This document shows positions 29,134-38,496 of a DNA stretch of 64,000 nt, piece by piece. Within the stretch, counting starts at the first letter, position 1. The number at the start of each line of letters is the position of its first letter. Position numbers and translations under genes: made by a program. Source of the stretch: Aromatoleum sp035254505 (GTDB taxonomy: Bacteria > Pseudomonadota > Gammaproteobacteria > Burkholderiales > Rhodocyclaceae); contig NZ_DATFAO010000033.1 in the NCBI RefSeq assembly GCF_035254505.1, positions 1 to 64,000 of the forward strand, given 5' to 3'. Under the pieces are notes generated by a model. That model was given only the letters and a program-made list of their open reading frames with translations. It searched no databases and was not told the DNA's origin.

Positions 29134-29955
29134 ATGTCAGACCGAAATACCTCTGCGACCCATGTCGACGATGAGCTTAGTTTTTTTGAGTTATGGGAAA
29201 TCTTGGTTCGGCGTAAGTCCTGGGTCGTTGTAACCCTTGGACTGTGTCTGCTCAGTGCGGTTGTTTACTTGTTCGTGGCGACTCCAATTTTCGAGGTCCA
29301 CGCGGCGCTTCGCATAGGACAAGTTGCAGATTCTGGGGGGCTTGAAGATCCCGAGGTCCTTACTACGTCGCTGATGGGCAAGTATGGCGAGGAGGTTTCA
29401 ACGGGCGTCAAACGGCCTCTTCCATTTCTCAAATCGGCGGCGCTGCAGCGAAATTCGAAGCAGGTTATCGAGCTGGCGGTTCATGGTGCGACGCCCGAGC
29501 AGTCGGCGGAGTTTATGAAGCGCGTCGTCGACGACGTAATTGCAAGGCACGGGGTGATATTCAAATCGGAAGTGGACCTGGCCCGCCGTCGAATCGACCA
29601 GATCGAGGCCCAGCGGCGCTTGCTCAACGGACTCTTTATTGGTTCGAACGACCTGTTTGAGACGTTGAAAAAGAAGGATGTCGTTCAGGCCTCGTTACTG
29701 ACTCAGGAGCGGGCGCGGATTGCGGCCGAGTTGTCCTCGGTGGAGCGTGAGTTGCCGGCCTGGTTGCAGAAGATGAACGCACCTAGGACCGTCATGACCG
29801 AATTGACGAGTGATGTTGTTGCTCCCGCGCGACCTTCATCCCCAAGGAAGATAATGACTCTTGCCCTTGCGGTACTCCTGGGTATTTCAGGTGGTGTGAC
29901 GCTGGCGTTCGTTGCGGAGTTTGTTGCCAAAGCGAGGGCTAGGGCTGCCGTTTGA
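29134..29955 (+). CDS. wzz: Wzz-type chain-length determinant
   Basis: Polysaccharide co-polymerase that sets chain length for a Wzy-made polymer. It is 273 residues with two membrane helices (about 31-53, and about 239-262 with the sequence IMTLALAVLLGISGGVTLAF) enclosing a periplasmic part with coiled-coil character. The N-terminus has ELSFFELWEILVRRKSWVV, typical of the family. Base composition drops to visibly lower GC from here on. First gene of the O-antigen-type cluster. Confidence 0.88.
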   Translation: MSDRNTSATHVDDELSFFELWEILVRRKSWVVVTLGLCLLSAVVYLFVATPIFEVHAALRIGQVADSGGLEDPEVLTTSLMGKYGEEVSTGVKRPLPFLKSAALQRNSKQVIELAVHGATPEQSAEFMKRVVDDVIARHGVIFKSEVDLARRRIDQIEAQRRLLNGLFIGSNDLFETLKKKDVVQASLLTQERARIAAELSSVERELPAWLQKMNAPRTVMTELTSDVVAPARPSSPRKIMTLALAVLLGISGGVTLAFVAEFVAKARARAAV

Positions 29956-30451
29956 TTTCTTTGCGTTTGGGATGAGGGCGTGCGTGCGAGTGAATGTGTT
30001 GCTTTCAGGAGTCGCCCCACTTGAACCGAGGTGGCGTTGCTGTTGACGACGGTTAGTTTGTGGGCGCGGCACACTTGGCCGCGCTGGAGCGGCGCGGCAG
30101 TGGAGGAGATGAGAAGCCGCTGAGTCAGAGTTCCCATTTCTCCCACGGGGCAATAAAAGATGCGGTGCCGGCTGAACTAACTTGTGCGAGTGACGTATAC
30201 ATGACCGGCTGGTCATCGGCTTTCAGCCGATGAAGTCATGGATTCCACATAGCCGGTGTGCCAATCCCCTGAAGACGTTGAACGAGCATTGGTCGCAGTC
30301 GCCACGCCGACAACGAGTCGCCCGAAAATCGACAGTAATTCGAGGTGTGAAGATGTCGCCATGTGGAAGGTCATTTTGGCAAATGCCGCGGGCCTTTACC
30401 AATACTTCTGGCTGAGCAAAGAACAGGCGAGGTTTATCGAGGCTCCCATAA
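29956..30451 (+). other. 496-base gap between wzz and the polymerase gene
   Basis: No recognisable gene. Short frames exist (for example a GTG-start frame 30256-30516 ending over the polymerase start) but none resembles a known family or has a good ribosome site. It contains a nested inverted repeat at 30200-30240. It may be the scar of a lost gene or insertion, or the 5' leader of the polysaccharide operon. Confidence 0.5.
30200..30240 (+). repeat. Nested inverted repeat
   Basis: Inner arms TCATCGGCT (30213-30221) and AGCCGATGA (30225-30233) pair perfectly around TTC; outer arms CATGAC (30200-30205) and GTCATG (30235-30240) also pair. No T-run follows, so it is not an evident terminator. 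It could be a cruciform, a protein site, or an element end. Confidence 0.65.
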
Positions 30452-31468
30452 TTGATCTATATATCTGTAGCGATATTTTTTGCCGCGCTCTCTTTGCTCG
30501 AGCTGCTATCCAATAACCGACAAACAAAGCAAGGTCTCTTGCTTCTGGCTGTCGTGTTTCTCATTGCATTTACCGGCTTGAGATCTTGGGGTGGGACCGA
30601 TCTCGATAATTACAGAGATTACTATATCAATCTGGATGATGCGAAAATATCGTATGGATTTCTCTATGAGATGTTAAATCGATTCGCGCTATCGCTCGGG
30701 CTGAGTTTTACGGAGTTCCTCATCCTGATTGCAGTTATCGTAATTCCATCGCAGATCTATTTTTTTTACAAAACTTGTGCGTTTCCAGTCACGGCTCTTT
30801 TTGTCTTCTATATATTGAATTTTATTTGGCTCGATCATATCTTGCTGCGTCAATCGATCGCAAGCGTATTCGTACTGAGCGGCGTGTGGCTCTTGTTGCG
30901 CCAAAGAAAAATGCTGTCGGTCACGTCTTTTGTGGTCGCCGGATTTTTTCATGCGAGCGCATTGATCGCGGCCATGTCGTGGGTGGCGATGATGGCGCGG
31001 CAACCATACAAGATTTTGGTTGCTGTTTTGGTTATCGCTCTCTCTCTCGCATTTTTTCATCTGCCTGTCGACTGGTCCGAGTTCATTCCAGGGTTGAGCC
31101 CAAACATCGGGCGGTATCTGGTCGAAAGCGAGAGTGTCGGCATCTCGAACGTTTTGGAAACGGCAGCGGCCATAATCCTTTTTCAGAAAGGCAGAAGTCA
31201 GTACTCGGACCAGGAAATCATCTGGTACTCGGCGATGCTGTGGTCCTCAGTGGTGATTGTAGTGCTGTCATTTGATGTGGCTCCCGCAGCTCGTTTTCTT
31301 GAGTATGCAAGACTATTCTTCGTTGTAATTTTTGTTAGATACATACAAAGCAATAGCCCGACCTTACGGCCGCTAGTTGCAATGCCGATCTACGTCTATG
31401 GACTGGCGAAAATCTATCACTTTTGCGTAACATTCGACGGCGGAGCAGCATTCAATGCCTATCTTTGA
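30452..31468 (+). CDS. wzy: EpsG/Wzy-family O-antigen polymerase
   Basis: Hydrophobic protein of 338 residues with about nine to ten predicted membrane segments, starting IYISVAIFFAALSLLELL and containing FTGLRSWGGTDLDNYRDYY, the RxxxGTDxxNY pattern of the EpsG family. Such proteins polymerise undecaprenyl-linked repeat units in the periplasm. The start is a TTG with a stop codon immediately upstream and no clear ribosome site, so the exact N-terminus is uncertain. Low GC. It overlaps the following glycosyltransferase by 14 bases. Confidence 0.82.
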   Translation: MIYISVAIFFAALSLLELLSNNRQTKQGLLLLAVVFLIAFTGLRSWGGTDLDNYRDYYINLDDAKISYGFLYEMLNRFALSLGLSFTEFLILIAVIVIPSQIYFFYKTCAFPVTALFVFYILNFIWLDHILLRQSIASVFVLSGVWLLLRQRKMLSVTSFVVAGFFHASALIAAMSWVAMMARQPYKILVAVLVIALSLAFFHLPVDWSEFIPGLSPNIGRYLVESESVGISNVLETAAAIILFQKGRSQYSDQEIIWYSAMLWSSVVIVVLSFDVAPAARFLEYARLFFVVIFVRYIQSNSPTLRPLVAMPIYVYGLAKIYHFCVTFDGGAAFNAYL

Positions 31469-32342
31469 AAAGCCTCCAACCGTTACGGTGATCACGCCAA
31501 CATATGATCGGGCGCCGACACTGAGACCACTTTTTGAGAGTCTGGAGCGGCAGCGTCATTCCGTGCATGAGTGGATATTAGTCGATGACGGTTCAAAAGA
31601 TAATACGGCCGATGTTGTAGAAGGATTCAGGCAGGCTGCCAAAAACATCCAAAAAATCGTCTACATACGCCAAGTCAACAGCGGAAAGCACGTGGCGGTC
31701 AATAACGGGCTGAATCACTCGACGGGTGATTACGTAGCAATTGTTGATAGTGACGACTGGCTAAATGACGAGAGCCTGGAAAATTTCTACAGAGTGCTGC
31801 GGCGTTACAATGTTAACGATTGTGAAGGTATATGCGGTATATCAGGGGTGAAGACAAATGCCTCAGGCAAGGCGATTAGTCATCTAGGTTGTGAGGGGGG
31901 GGAAATAGCGACGCATTTTGAATGGTTCTACCTCAGGAAAAACTTTGGAGATCGGATCGATTTCTACAAGAGCGAAGTTTTCTTGAATCGACGATTCAAC
32001 GTATTCCCGGGTGAAAGATTTCTGACGGAAGATGCTCTTTGGCTGACGATTCCCGGAAAAAAAATATTCTCCAATGAGAGCATGCTTTGCGGTGAATATT
32101 TGCCAGGCGGACTTACATCGCGAAGCGCGAGGCTGCTTCTAAGCAATCCTTTCGGAACGCTTTCATACTATTTTGCGTTAGCGAGGGAATTTAGGTTGCG
32201 CAACGAGTCGCTTCCGCTGAAGCTGTGCGGCCTATTCCTTTATTATGCCTTTTTGTCGATCTGGGAGGGGGCGAAAACGAACGTGGTTTTGGGCGCCTTG
32301 GGACTCCCCGTGATTGCTCTCTACAAGTTTGCAAAGCGATGA
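31455..32342 (+). CDS. Glycosyltransferase family 2
   Basis: GT-A fold inverting glycosyltransferase of 295 residues. The N-terminal domain has TVITPTYDRAPTLRPLFESL, the nucleotide aspartate in WILVDDGSKDNT and the DxD-type motif IVDSDDWLND. The C-terminal 60 residues include hydrophobic stretches that may dock on the membrane. Donor and acceptor sugars cannot be told. It sits between polymerase and flippase genes and overlaps both. Confidence 0.9.
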   Translation: MPIFEKPPTVTVITPTYDRAPTLRPLFESLERQRHSVHEWILVDDGSKDNTADVVEGFRQAAKNIQKIVYIRQVNSGKHVAVNNGLNHSTGDYVAIVDSDDWLNDESLENFYRVLRRYNVNDCEGICGISGVKTNASGKAISHLGCEGGEIATHFEWFYLRKNFGDRIDFYKSEVFLNRRFNVFPGERFLTEDALWLTIPGKKIFSNESMLCGEYLPGGLTSRSARLLLSNPFGTLSYYFALAREFRLRNESLPLKLCGLFLYYAFLSIWEGAKTNVVLGALGLPVIALYKFAKR

Positions 32343-33529
32343 CCGCTACAAGATGGCATCACGTCCTTCCCCTCTTCAACATAGCTGCGTCGGGGCTTTG
32401 CTTTTTATCGATCGGGTATCTTTTCGGACTCTCTGAGTTGTCAGATACATTCTTTCTGATACTCGCGATCCAAAGTGTTTTGGGCGCTCTGTTTCAGTCT
32501 ATATGGCATGCTGCAATCCCGATTGTCTATGACAAGAGCCGCGGTCCGGAAAAATCAATAATAATTACAACGGTGTTGGTTAATCTGATGGTAGGAGGGG
32601 GGGCGTATTTTGGCATCTCCTTTGTGCTTGAGGGTAGGTATCCTGCGTACTTGAATGGGATGGGGGCTATATACTTTGCAATTTTTCAGATCCATTTGTT
32701 TTTCAAGCAACTGTACTTGGTTGATGAAAGACTCGGGAGTTATTACTTAATCGATGCTCTGGGCTATTTTTTGTCGCTCGGCTTTTTCGTGGCACTGGCA
32801 GCAAGTGATTTAGTTCAGCCAAGCCTGGATGCACTTTTCGGTGCTATGGCGTTCGGGTGGATGGTGGTGCTTGGTGCTGATCTCTTTTTGAATAGCATGT
32901 ACCTGAATTTCGCCTACAGCAAATCATATTCACTTTCGTTGTTACGGAAGGGCGTGGCGCCACGTATTGCGAGCCTGTTGTATAGCGGAAAGGATGTCAT
33001 AGTGCCGATCTGTCTGAGGCAGTATGGTGCCGATGGATTTGTCACGCTGTATGCCTATGTAGCTCGGGTCGCGCTGTCCTTGTATCAGGTCATCCCGCTT
33101 CACATCGTTAACAAGTGGGTGTCAGGCATTCAGGGCCGAGAAGCGCTGCTTTCCGAGCCTGGTCTTTCTCGGGTTGCAAAAAAGGCAGCAGTTGCCTACC
33201 TGTTGGCGTGTGCGGCTGCATCGCTTGTGGTCCTTGCTGGATTGCCGCTTTTAAAAAACAAGCGCCTTGAGATGCTGTGGTCGCCGATCGCTCTTGCGAT
33301 GATGGTTTCTGTAGTTATTTGGCTTGCTATTCAATCATTTGAACAGCCCTATGCGAGAGCGAAATACTTGTTACAGCTCTACCGGGTGCAAATACGGGCG
33401 GATGTTCTCAACTTTGGCGTTTTCTGCGTCGGGGTTGTGATCTGCGTTGGGATGGGCAGTGTGGTTCCTACTTTGGCCGGCTTGACGTTGTCGCAGTGCG
33501 TCTCGCTTTGGGTGTACCGAAAGGCATGA
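32339..33529 (+). CDS. wzx: Wzx-like polysaccharide flippase
   Basis: Polytopic membrane protein, 396 residues, with about ten hydrophobic segments and few other features, in the position expected of the repeat-unit flippase (MATE/MOP superfamily). Conserved motifs are weak, as usual for Wzx, so the call relies on topology and context. The ATG overlaps the preceding stop (ATGA); an upstream in-frame ATG at 32225 lies within the glycosyltransferase and is rejected. Confidence 0.78.
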   Translation: MTATRWHHVLPLFNIAASGLCFLSIGYLFGLSELSDTFFLILAIQSVLGALFQSIWHAAIPIVYDKSRGPEKSIIITTVLVNLMVGGGAYFGISFVLEGRYPAYLNGMGAIYFAIFQIHLFFKQLYLVDERLGSYYLIDALGYFLSLGFFVALAASDLVQPSLDALFGAMAFGWMVVLGADLFLNSMYLNFAYSKSYSLSLLRKGVAPRIASLLYSGKDVIVPICLRQYGADGFVTLYAYVARVALSLYQVIPLHIVNKWVSGIQGREALLSEPGLSRVAKKAAVAYLLACAAASLVVLAGLPLLKNKRLEMLWSPIALAMMVSVVIWLAIQSFEQPYARAKYLLQLYRVQIRADVLNFGVFCVGVVICVGMGSVVPTLAGLTLSQCVSLWVYRKA

Positions 33530-33547
33530 TGGCCTACGAGTGATATT

Positions 33548-34210
33548 ATGATTTCGAGAACGATTCACTATTGCTGGTTTGGTGGGAAGCGAAAGCCAGC
33601 GCTGGTCGAAAAGTGTATGGAAAGTTGGCGAAGGCTTCTCCCGGAATGGAAGTTTAAGGAGTGGTCCGAGGAGAATTCACCGATCAATGCGCCATACGTT
33701 GAAAAGGCGTTAAAGGAGAGGCGCTTCGCCTTTGCCTCTGATTATGTGAGGTTTCACGCTTTGCATTCTGAAGGAGGCGTGTATCTTGATACCGACATGG
33801 AGATTGTTCGCAATCTGGACCCCCTTCTGTCCAGCGAGTTCTTTGTCGGGCGCGAGTCCGAGCGCTATATCAACGCTGGGATCGTCGGCTCCGTTCGTGG
33901 GTATCCATTATTGAAAACGATCATGGATGACTTGGATGGAAGGGCAGGTAAGGGTTTCACCGCGATACCGGAAATAATTACTGATCTTATTGCGGCGGAT
34001 GCAGAGGCCAATCGCAAGGTACAGATATACGCGCCCGAGTATTTTTATCCGTACAATCCCTTCGATGCGGCACGGAATGAAGTTGGACAGCTTTTTTACT
34101 CTGATGTGACCGCGAATACTTTTGCTGTGCATCATTGGGCCCAAAGTTGGAGTTATACGTTTGGGGAAAGGATGGTTCGCCGGATGAAGATGGTCTTTGG
34201 GCTGAAGTGA
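33548..34210 (+). CDS. GT32-type capsular polysaccharide glycosyltransferase
   Basis: A 220-residue transferase of the sugar-binding DXD-motif family. It starts ISRTIHYCWFGGKRKP, typical of these enzymes, and has FAFASDYVRFHALHSEGGVYLDTDMEIV with the DTD metal site, then the C-terminal NTFAVHHWAQSW. It probably transfers a hexose in repeat-unit assembly. Separated from the flippase gene by 18 bases and abutting the next transferase. Confidence 0.88.
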   Translation: MISRTIHYCWFGGKRKPALVEKCMESWRRLLPEWKFKEWSEENSPINAPYVEKALKERRFAFASDYVRFHALHSEGGVYLDTDMEIVRNLDPLLSSEFFVGRESERYINAGIVGSVRGYPLLKTIMDDLDGRAGKGFTAIPEIITDLIAADAEANRKVQIYAPEYFYPYNPFDAARNEVGQLFYSDVTANTFAVHHWAQSWSYTFGERMVRRMKMVFGLK

Positions 34211-34978
34211 ATGGATTCATTTTTTAGTCCGCGCGTTAGCGTCTTGATGGCGGCAAATTGTGTAGATAATTATTTGTTGGACGCAGTGAAGAGTGTTTTA
34301 AATCAGACTCTGCGCGAATTTGAAATGATATTCGTCGCGAATGGATTGGAGTCCAAGGAGGTTGCCGAGTACGTTAGAGGACATGTAGACGACAATAGGC
34401 TCATTGTTGTCGAGTCGCCAATTGGCCAGCTGGCGAACGCCTTAAATATCGGCCTTGCGATGGCAAGGTCGGATTACATCGCGCGCATGGATGCTGATGA
34501 TGTTGCTGTTCCCGAAAGGCTTGAGCGACAGTTGCAGTATCTGGAGCGATATCGTTTGGATTTGATCGGATGTGATCTTGTCCTGATCGATGAAAACGAT
34601 AAGGTCATTGGAAATCGTGTTTATCCAAAAGGGCGTGAAATTGATGGCCGGTTGCCATTTTCAAATTGTTTCGCGCATAACACGATTCTTGCAAAAAAAG
34701 ACTTGTTGCTAAAGGTGCGAGGATATAATTCCGGATTCAATACCGAAGATTATGACTTATGGCTTCGATTGTTGAGGATCGGGGCAAAATGGGATAATAT
34801 GCCAGATTGTTTGGTCCAGTATCGAATTCACGAAGGTTCGTCGCAGAGGCGCTTGCTTGGGTATGCGGAGGCTACTGGATTGGCGATGCGTGAATTTATT
34901 CTTGAAAAGTCGATACGTAGATTCCTTGCTTTGATGTTTCACGTGTTGAAGTCGTTCGTGCGTCCGACGAGATTGTGA
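34211..34978 (+). CDS. Glycosyltransferase family 2
   Basis: A 255-residue GT2 enzyme: RVSVLMAANCVDNYLLDAVKSVLNQ, then ARMDADDVAVPERLERQ carrying the DxD motif, GFNTEDYDLWLRL with the ED catalytic-type pair, and YRIHEGSSQ. It starts directly after the preceding stop. Substrate not identifiable. Last gene of the A+T-rich part of the cluster. Confidence 0.9.
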   Translation: MDSFFSPRVSVLMAANCVDNYLLDAVKSVLNQTLREFEMIFVANGLESKEVAEYVRGHVDDNRLIVVESPIGQLANALNIGLAMARSDYIARMDADDVAVPERLERQLQYLERYRLDLIGCDLVLIDENDKVIGNRVYPKGREIDGRLPFSNCFAHNTILAKKDLLLKVRGYNSGFNTEDYDLWLRLLRIGAKWDNMPDCLVQYRIHEGSSQRRLLGYAEATGLAMREFILEKSIRRFLALMFHVLKSFVRPTRL

Positions 34979-35327
34979 GTGGACAGGTGCATCGTTCGCG
35001 AGAAGCAAGGTCTTTCGCGTGAGACGAAGAGAAGTGGTGGGCTTCAAGAAGTTATGCGGGTTGGGGCGGAGTGTGGCGGGGCTGCGGTCCTGTCGGGTGG
35101 TGCTGGACGTTGCCGCGTTGGATGTGATCGCGACGGTTCGGGTCGTAGGTCTGATGCGGCCTCGCTTCGCCTCGAGCGATTAGATCGAGGGGTTTCGCGT
35201 TTGACGATCAGTGGTTCACCAGTCTGTGCGGCAGTGAGGGTGTGGTGATGCAATTTTGGCCTCGACTGTATGCCTTGGGCTCGTGGAGCGGGTGGTGCGC
35301 AGAGTCTGCGGCAACCTGAATGAAAGT
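34979..35327 (+). other. 349-base gap, no gene recognised
   Basis: G- and T-rich plus strand with several short open frames, none resembling a known protein or having a convincing ribosome site. It marks the return from A+T-rich island DNA to the GC-rich background and could be a recombination junction or a decayed gene. A final frame that runs into the next gene's leader ends 16 bases before it. Confidence 0.45.
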
Positions 35328-36515
35328 ATGAAACAAATGACCCGACTCGCCATTATCTCTAACCAGGCATTTTCGCTAATCAACTTCCGTGGTCCGCTGA
35401 TTCGCGAGTTGGTTGACGCTGGGGTGCAGGTCGATGCGCTGGCACCCGATTACGACGCGGATACGCGCGCTGGGGTCGCGGCGCTGGGCGCGCGGCCAGT
35501 GGACTACAGTCTTGCTAGGGCTGGTGTAAACCCGTTCTCTGATGGGGTGGATACGTTGCGGCTCGCGCTGTTGCTGCGCCGGCTGCGGCCGGACGCGACG
35601 CTTGGGTATTTTATCAAGCCAGTGATTTACGGTACGTTCGCTGCTTGGCTGGCGCGGGTACCGCGGCGCTACTCGATGATCGAGGGGCTGGGCTTCGTAT
35701 TCAGTGATGGCGGGGAGCAACTCTCCCCTGTCCGCCGTTTGCTGCGCGCCATGGTCCGCGGCCTGTATCGTTCCGCGCTCGCGCGTGCGGACCGCGTGGT
35801 CTTCCTCAACCGGGAGGATATCGACGACTTCGTGCGTGCCGGGTTGGTGGACGAACATAAGACGCATTGCTTGGGCGGAATCGGCGTGGATCTGGCCGAA
35901 TGGTCGCCTGCACCCGCGGTCACCACCCCGGTAACCTTCGTGCTGGCTGCGCGCCTGCTGCGCGAAAAGGGAATCGTCGAATACGTCGAGGCAGCCGCGC
36001 GCGTGAAGAACGAATATCCCGACGTTCGCTTCGTGTTGCTCGGCGGGCTAGATCCCAATCCCGGCGGCCTGTCGCGTCGCGAGGTGGAGTCCTGGGTTCA
36101 GGCGGGGCTGATCGAGTGGCCGGGGCACGTTCCGGTGCGCCCTTGGTTAGCTCAGGCGAGCGTGTTCGTCCTGCCGTCCTACTATCGCGAAGGCGTGCCA
36201 CGCAGCACCCAAGAGGCAATGGCGATGGCGCGGCCGGTGATCACCACCGATGCGCCCGGCTGCCGCGACACGGTGGTCGAGGGCAAGAACGGATTCTTGG
36301 TGCCGATGCGCGACGTTGATTCGCTCGTTGGGCGCATGCTTGCCTTTGTGCGAGAGCCGTCGTTGATTGAGACGATGGGCCGTAGCAGTCGTGAGCTCGC
36401 CGAGTCTCGCTTCGACGTTCACCTCAGCAATGCCGCACTGATGCGAATCATGGGGTTCAGCGGCGGCGGTGAATTTAGCGGTTCGACGACAGCTGGCATC
36501 GGGGCGTTGAAGTGA
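35328..36515 (+). CDS. Glycosyltransferase family 4
   Basis: GT-B retaining glycosyltransferase of 395 residues. N-terminal acceptor domain begins AIISNQAFSLINFRGPLIREL and includes the GYFIKPVIYGTFAAWLARVP segment, resembling PglA-like transferases. The C-terminal GT4 domain has VLAARLLREKGIVEYVEAA, LLGGLDPNPGGLS, and PSYYREGVPRSTQEAMAMARPVI with the donor-binding glutamates. By similarity it may add the second sugar to a diphospho-undecaprenol-linked N-acetylated sugar. ATG at 35328 or 35337 are equally possible. Confidence 0.88.
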   Translation: MKQMTRLAIISNQAFSLINFRGPLIRELVDAGVQVDALAPDYDADTRAGVAALGARPVDYSLARAGVNPFSDGVDTLRLALLLRRLRPDATLGYFIKPVIYGTFAAWLARVPRRYSMIEGLGFVFSDGGEQLSPVRRLLRAMVRGLYRSALARADRVVFLNREDIDDFVRAGLVDEHKTHCLGGIGVDLAEWSPAPAVTTPVTFVLAARLLREKGIVEYVEAAARVKNEYPDVRFVLLGGLDPNPGGLSRREVESWVQAGLIEWPGHVPVRPWLAQASVFVLPSYYREGVPRSTQEAMAMARPVITTDAPGCRDTVVEGKNGFLVPMRDVDSLVGRMLAFVREPSLIETMGRSSRELAESRFDVHLSNAALMRIMGFSGGGEFSGSTTAGIGALK

Positions 36516-37477
36516 GAGCAGGGACTGTATTAGTGACCGGTGCTAATGGTTTCGTCGGGCGCTCGCTGGCCGCGCGACTGGCGACTGGCGGTCACCGCTT
36601 GCGAGTGGCAATGCGCTCTCGGCGGGAGGTGCCAAGCGGCGCCGAAGTCTTCATTCATGGCGATCTCGGCGAGCCCGTGGATTGGAGGGGGGCGCTCACC
36701 GGCATCGATGTTGTGGTGCATTGCGCCGCACGCGTGCATGTGATGGCAGACACGGCGAAAGATCCGCTCGCTCAATTCCGTCGCTGCAACGTTGATGGCA
36801 CGCTGCAATTGGCACGCGCGGCGGTTGCCGCCGGCGTGCGGCGCTTTGTCTTCGTCAGTTCGATCAAGGTCAATGGTGAGGCAACCCTGCCCGGCCAGCC
36901 CTTTACCGCGGATGAGGCGCCCGCACCCACTGATCCCTATGGCGTTTCCAAGCTCGAAGCGGAGCGCGGTCTGTTCGCACTTGCGGCCGAGACCGGTCTG
37001 GATGTAGTAGTGGTACGACCGGTGCTGGTCTACGGACCCGGCGTGAAGGCAAATTTTCTTAGCATGATGCGCTGGTTGGATAAGGGCGTTCCATTGCCCC
37101 TCGGGGCGATCGACAACCGCCGTAGCCTTGTGGCAATTGACAATCTGGTTGATTTGCTCCTTACGTGCATCGAACACCCGAGGGCAGCTGGTCAGGTGTT
37201 CCTGGTGAGCGATGGGGACGATCTGTCAACGACCCGCCTGTTGGGCAAGGTGGCAGCGGCGCTCGATCGACCGGCGCGCCTGATCCCGCTGCCCAGCCGC
37301 TTGATTGCAGCTGCCGCGGCGCTGCTTGGTCGGCGCGCATTGGGGCAGCGCCTTTGCGGCTCATTGCAGGTCGACATTGGCAAGACGCGTGAACTGCTGG
37401 ATTGGACGCCGCCGGTTAGCGTGGATGATGCCCTAGCGAAGACTGCGAAGCATTTTCTTGGGCATATATCAAGATGA
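36512..37477 (+). CDS. NAD(P)-dependent sugar epimerase/4-reductase
   Basis: Extended short-chain dehydrogenase/reductase of 321 residues: GANGFVGRSLAARL cofactor site, VHCAARVHVM, FVSSIKVNGEAT, and YGVSKLEAE with the Tyr-Lys pair. Its closest look is to WbpV/WreQ-type enzymes, which reduce the 4-keto group of UDP-4-keto-6-deoxy-GlcNAc to give UDP-N-acetylquinovosamine. The 4,6-dehydratase encoded at 39128 would make its substrate. Starts with a GTG overlapping the upstream stop (GTGA). Confidence 0.83.
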   Translation: MRAGTVLVTGANGFVGRSLAARLATGGHRLRVAMRSRREVPSGAEVFIHGDLGEPVDWRGALTGIDVVVHCAARVHVMADTAKDPLAQFRRCNVDGTLQLARAAVAAGVRRFVFVSSIKVNGEATLPGQPFTADEAPAPTDPYGVSKLEAERGLFALAAETGLDVVVVRPVLVYGPGVKANFLSMMRWLDKGVPLPLGAIDNRRSLVAIDNLVDLLLTCIEHPRAAGQVFLVSDGDDLSTTRLLGKVAAALDRPARLIPLPSRLIAAAAALLGRRALGQRLCGSLQVDIGKTRELLDWTPPVSVDDALAKTAKHFLGHISR

Positions 37478-38496
37478 CGATATGGTTTCTGTTGCTTGGT
37501 GTGGCCTTGGCGTCAATGGCCCTGACTTATGGTCTGCGCCGTTACGCTCTCGGTCGATGCCTGATGGATATTCCGAACGCGCGCAGCTCTCATTCGGTGC
37601 CGACCCCGCGAGGGGGCGGGGTCGCAATAGTCGCGAGCTTCCTCGTTACATTGCCATTGCTTGCTGCGATGGGAATAATGACTTGGTCATTCGCAGGGGC
37701 ACTGTTGGGGGCGGGAGTGTTTGTTGCCCTCGTGGGCTTTCTCGACGACCACGGACACATAGCCGCACGTTGGCGCTTGCTGGCGCACTTTGTCGCTGCT
37801 GCTTGGGCATTGGTCTGGTTGGGCGGAGCGCCGCCAATTGCTCTGTTTGGGGCGTCATATAACTTAGGTTGGGTCGGGGTCGGTTTGGCAGCTGTTTATC
37901 TGGTTTGGCTCCTGAATCTGTATAACTTCATGGACGGTATTGACGGTATTGCGAGCGTCGAGGCGATCAGTGTCTGTATTGGCGGAGCGATCTTGTACGG
38001 ATTGATCGGTCAATTTGCCGCGGCAACCGTTCTATTGATGCTGGCTGGGGCCGTAACCGGCTTTCTGTGCTGGAATTTTCCGCCAGCAAAGATTTTTATG
38101 GGTGACGCAGGTAGCGGCTTTCTTGGCATCGTTCTCGGTGTGCTATCGCTCGAGGCGGGTTGGATGGCCCCGGAACTCTTTTGGAGTTGGGTAATTCTCC
38201 TCGGCATTTTTGTGACAGATGCAACCTTGACATTGCTCCGGCGGTTGCTGCGAGGAGATAAAGTTTATGAGGCTCATCGGAGTCATGCATATCAATACGC
38301 GTCACGCCACTTCGGGCGCCACCTGCCAGTGACGCTTGCGGTAGGGGCAATCAATGTCATCTGGCTGCTGCCAATAGCGCTCGGGGTTGGTGTCGGCTGG
38401 CTCGACGGAACGGTCGGAATGGTGGTCGCATACGTACCGCTTGTGGCCCTGGCGATACGGTTCCACGCAGGCGCATTGGAATCCGGAGGTGCGTGA
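37474..38496 (+). CDS. WecA/WbpL-like undecaprenyl-phosphate sugar-1-phosphate transferase
   Basis: Initiating transferase of the MraY/WecA superfamily, 340 residues, about ten membrane helices. Family motifs: RSSHSVPTPRGGGVA, the aspartates in ALVGFLDDHGH, NLYNFMDGIDGIA, and KIFMGDAGSGFLG, followed by a cytoplasmic HRSHAYQ loop. It attaches the first sugar phosphate to undecaprenyl phosphate. Next to a WbpV-like and a WbpM-like gene, the likely donor is UDP-QuiNAc or a related N-acetyl sugar; that is inference. Confidence 0.9.
   Translation: MTIWFLLLGVALASMALTYGLRRYALGRCLMDIPNARSSHSVPTPRGGGVAIVASFLVTLPLLAAMGIMTWSFAGALLGAGVFVALVGFLDDHGHIAARWRLLAHFVAAAWALVWLGGAPPIALFGASYNLGWVGVGLAAVYLVWLLNLYNFMDGIDGIASVEAISVCIGGAILYGLIGQFAAATVLLMLAGAVTGFLCWNFPPAKIFMGDAGSGFLGIVLGVLSLEAGWMAPELFWSWVILLGIFVTDATLTLLRRLLRGDKVYEAHRSHAYQYASRHFGRHLPVTLAVGAINVIWLLPIALGVGVGWLDGTVGMVVAYVPLVALAIRFHAGALESGGA

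Noticed and set aside
30256..30516. 86-codon frame before wzy
   Set aside because: Not similar to any family I know, no ribosome site, and it runs into the polymerase gene in another frame; kept only as part of the described gap.
34979..35248. 89-codon frame after the GT2 gene
   Set aside because: Begins directly at the end of the GT2 gene with a GTG-type start, composition-driven sequence, no recognisable motif.
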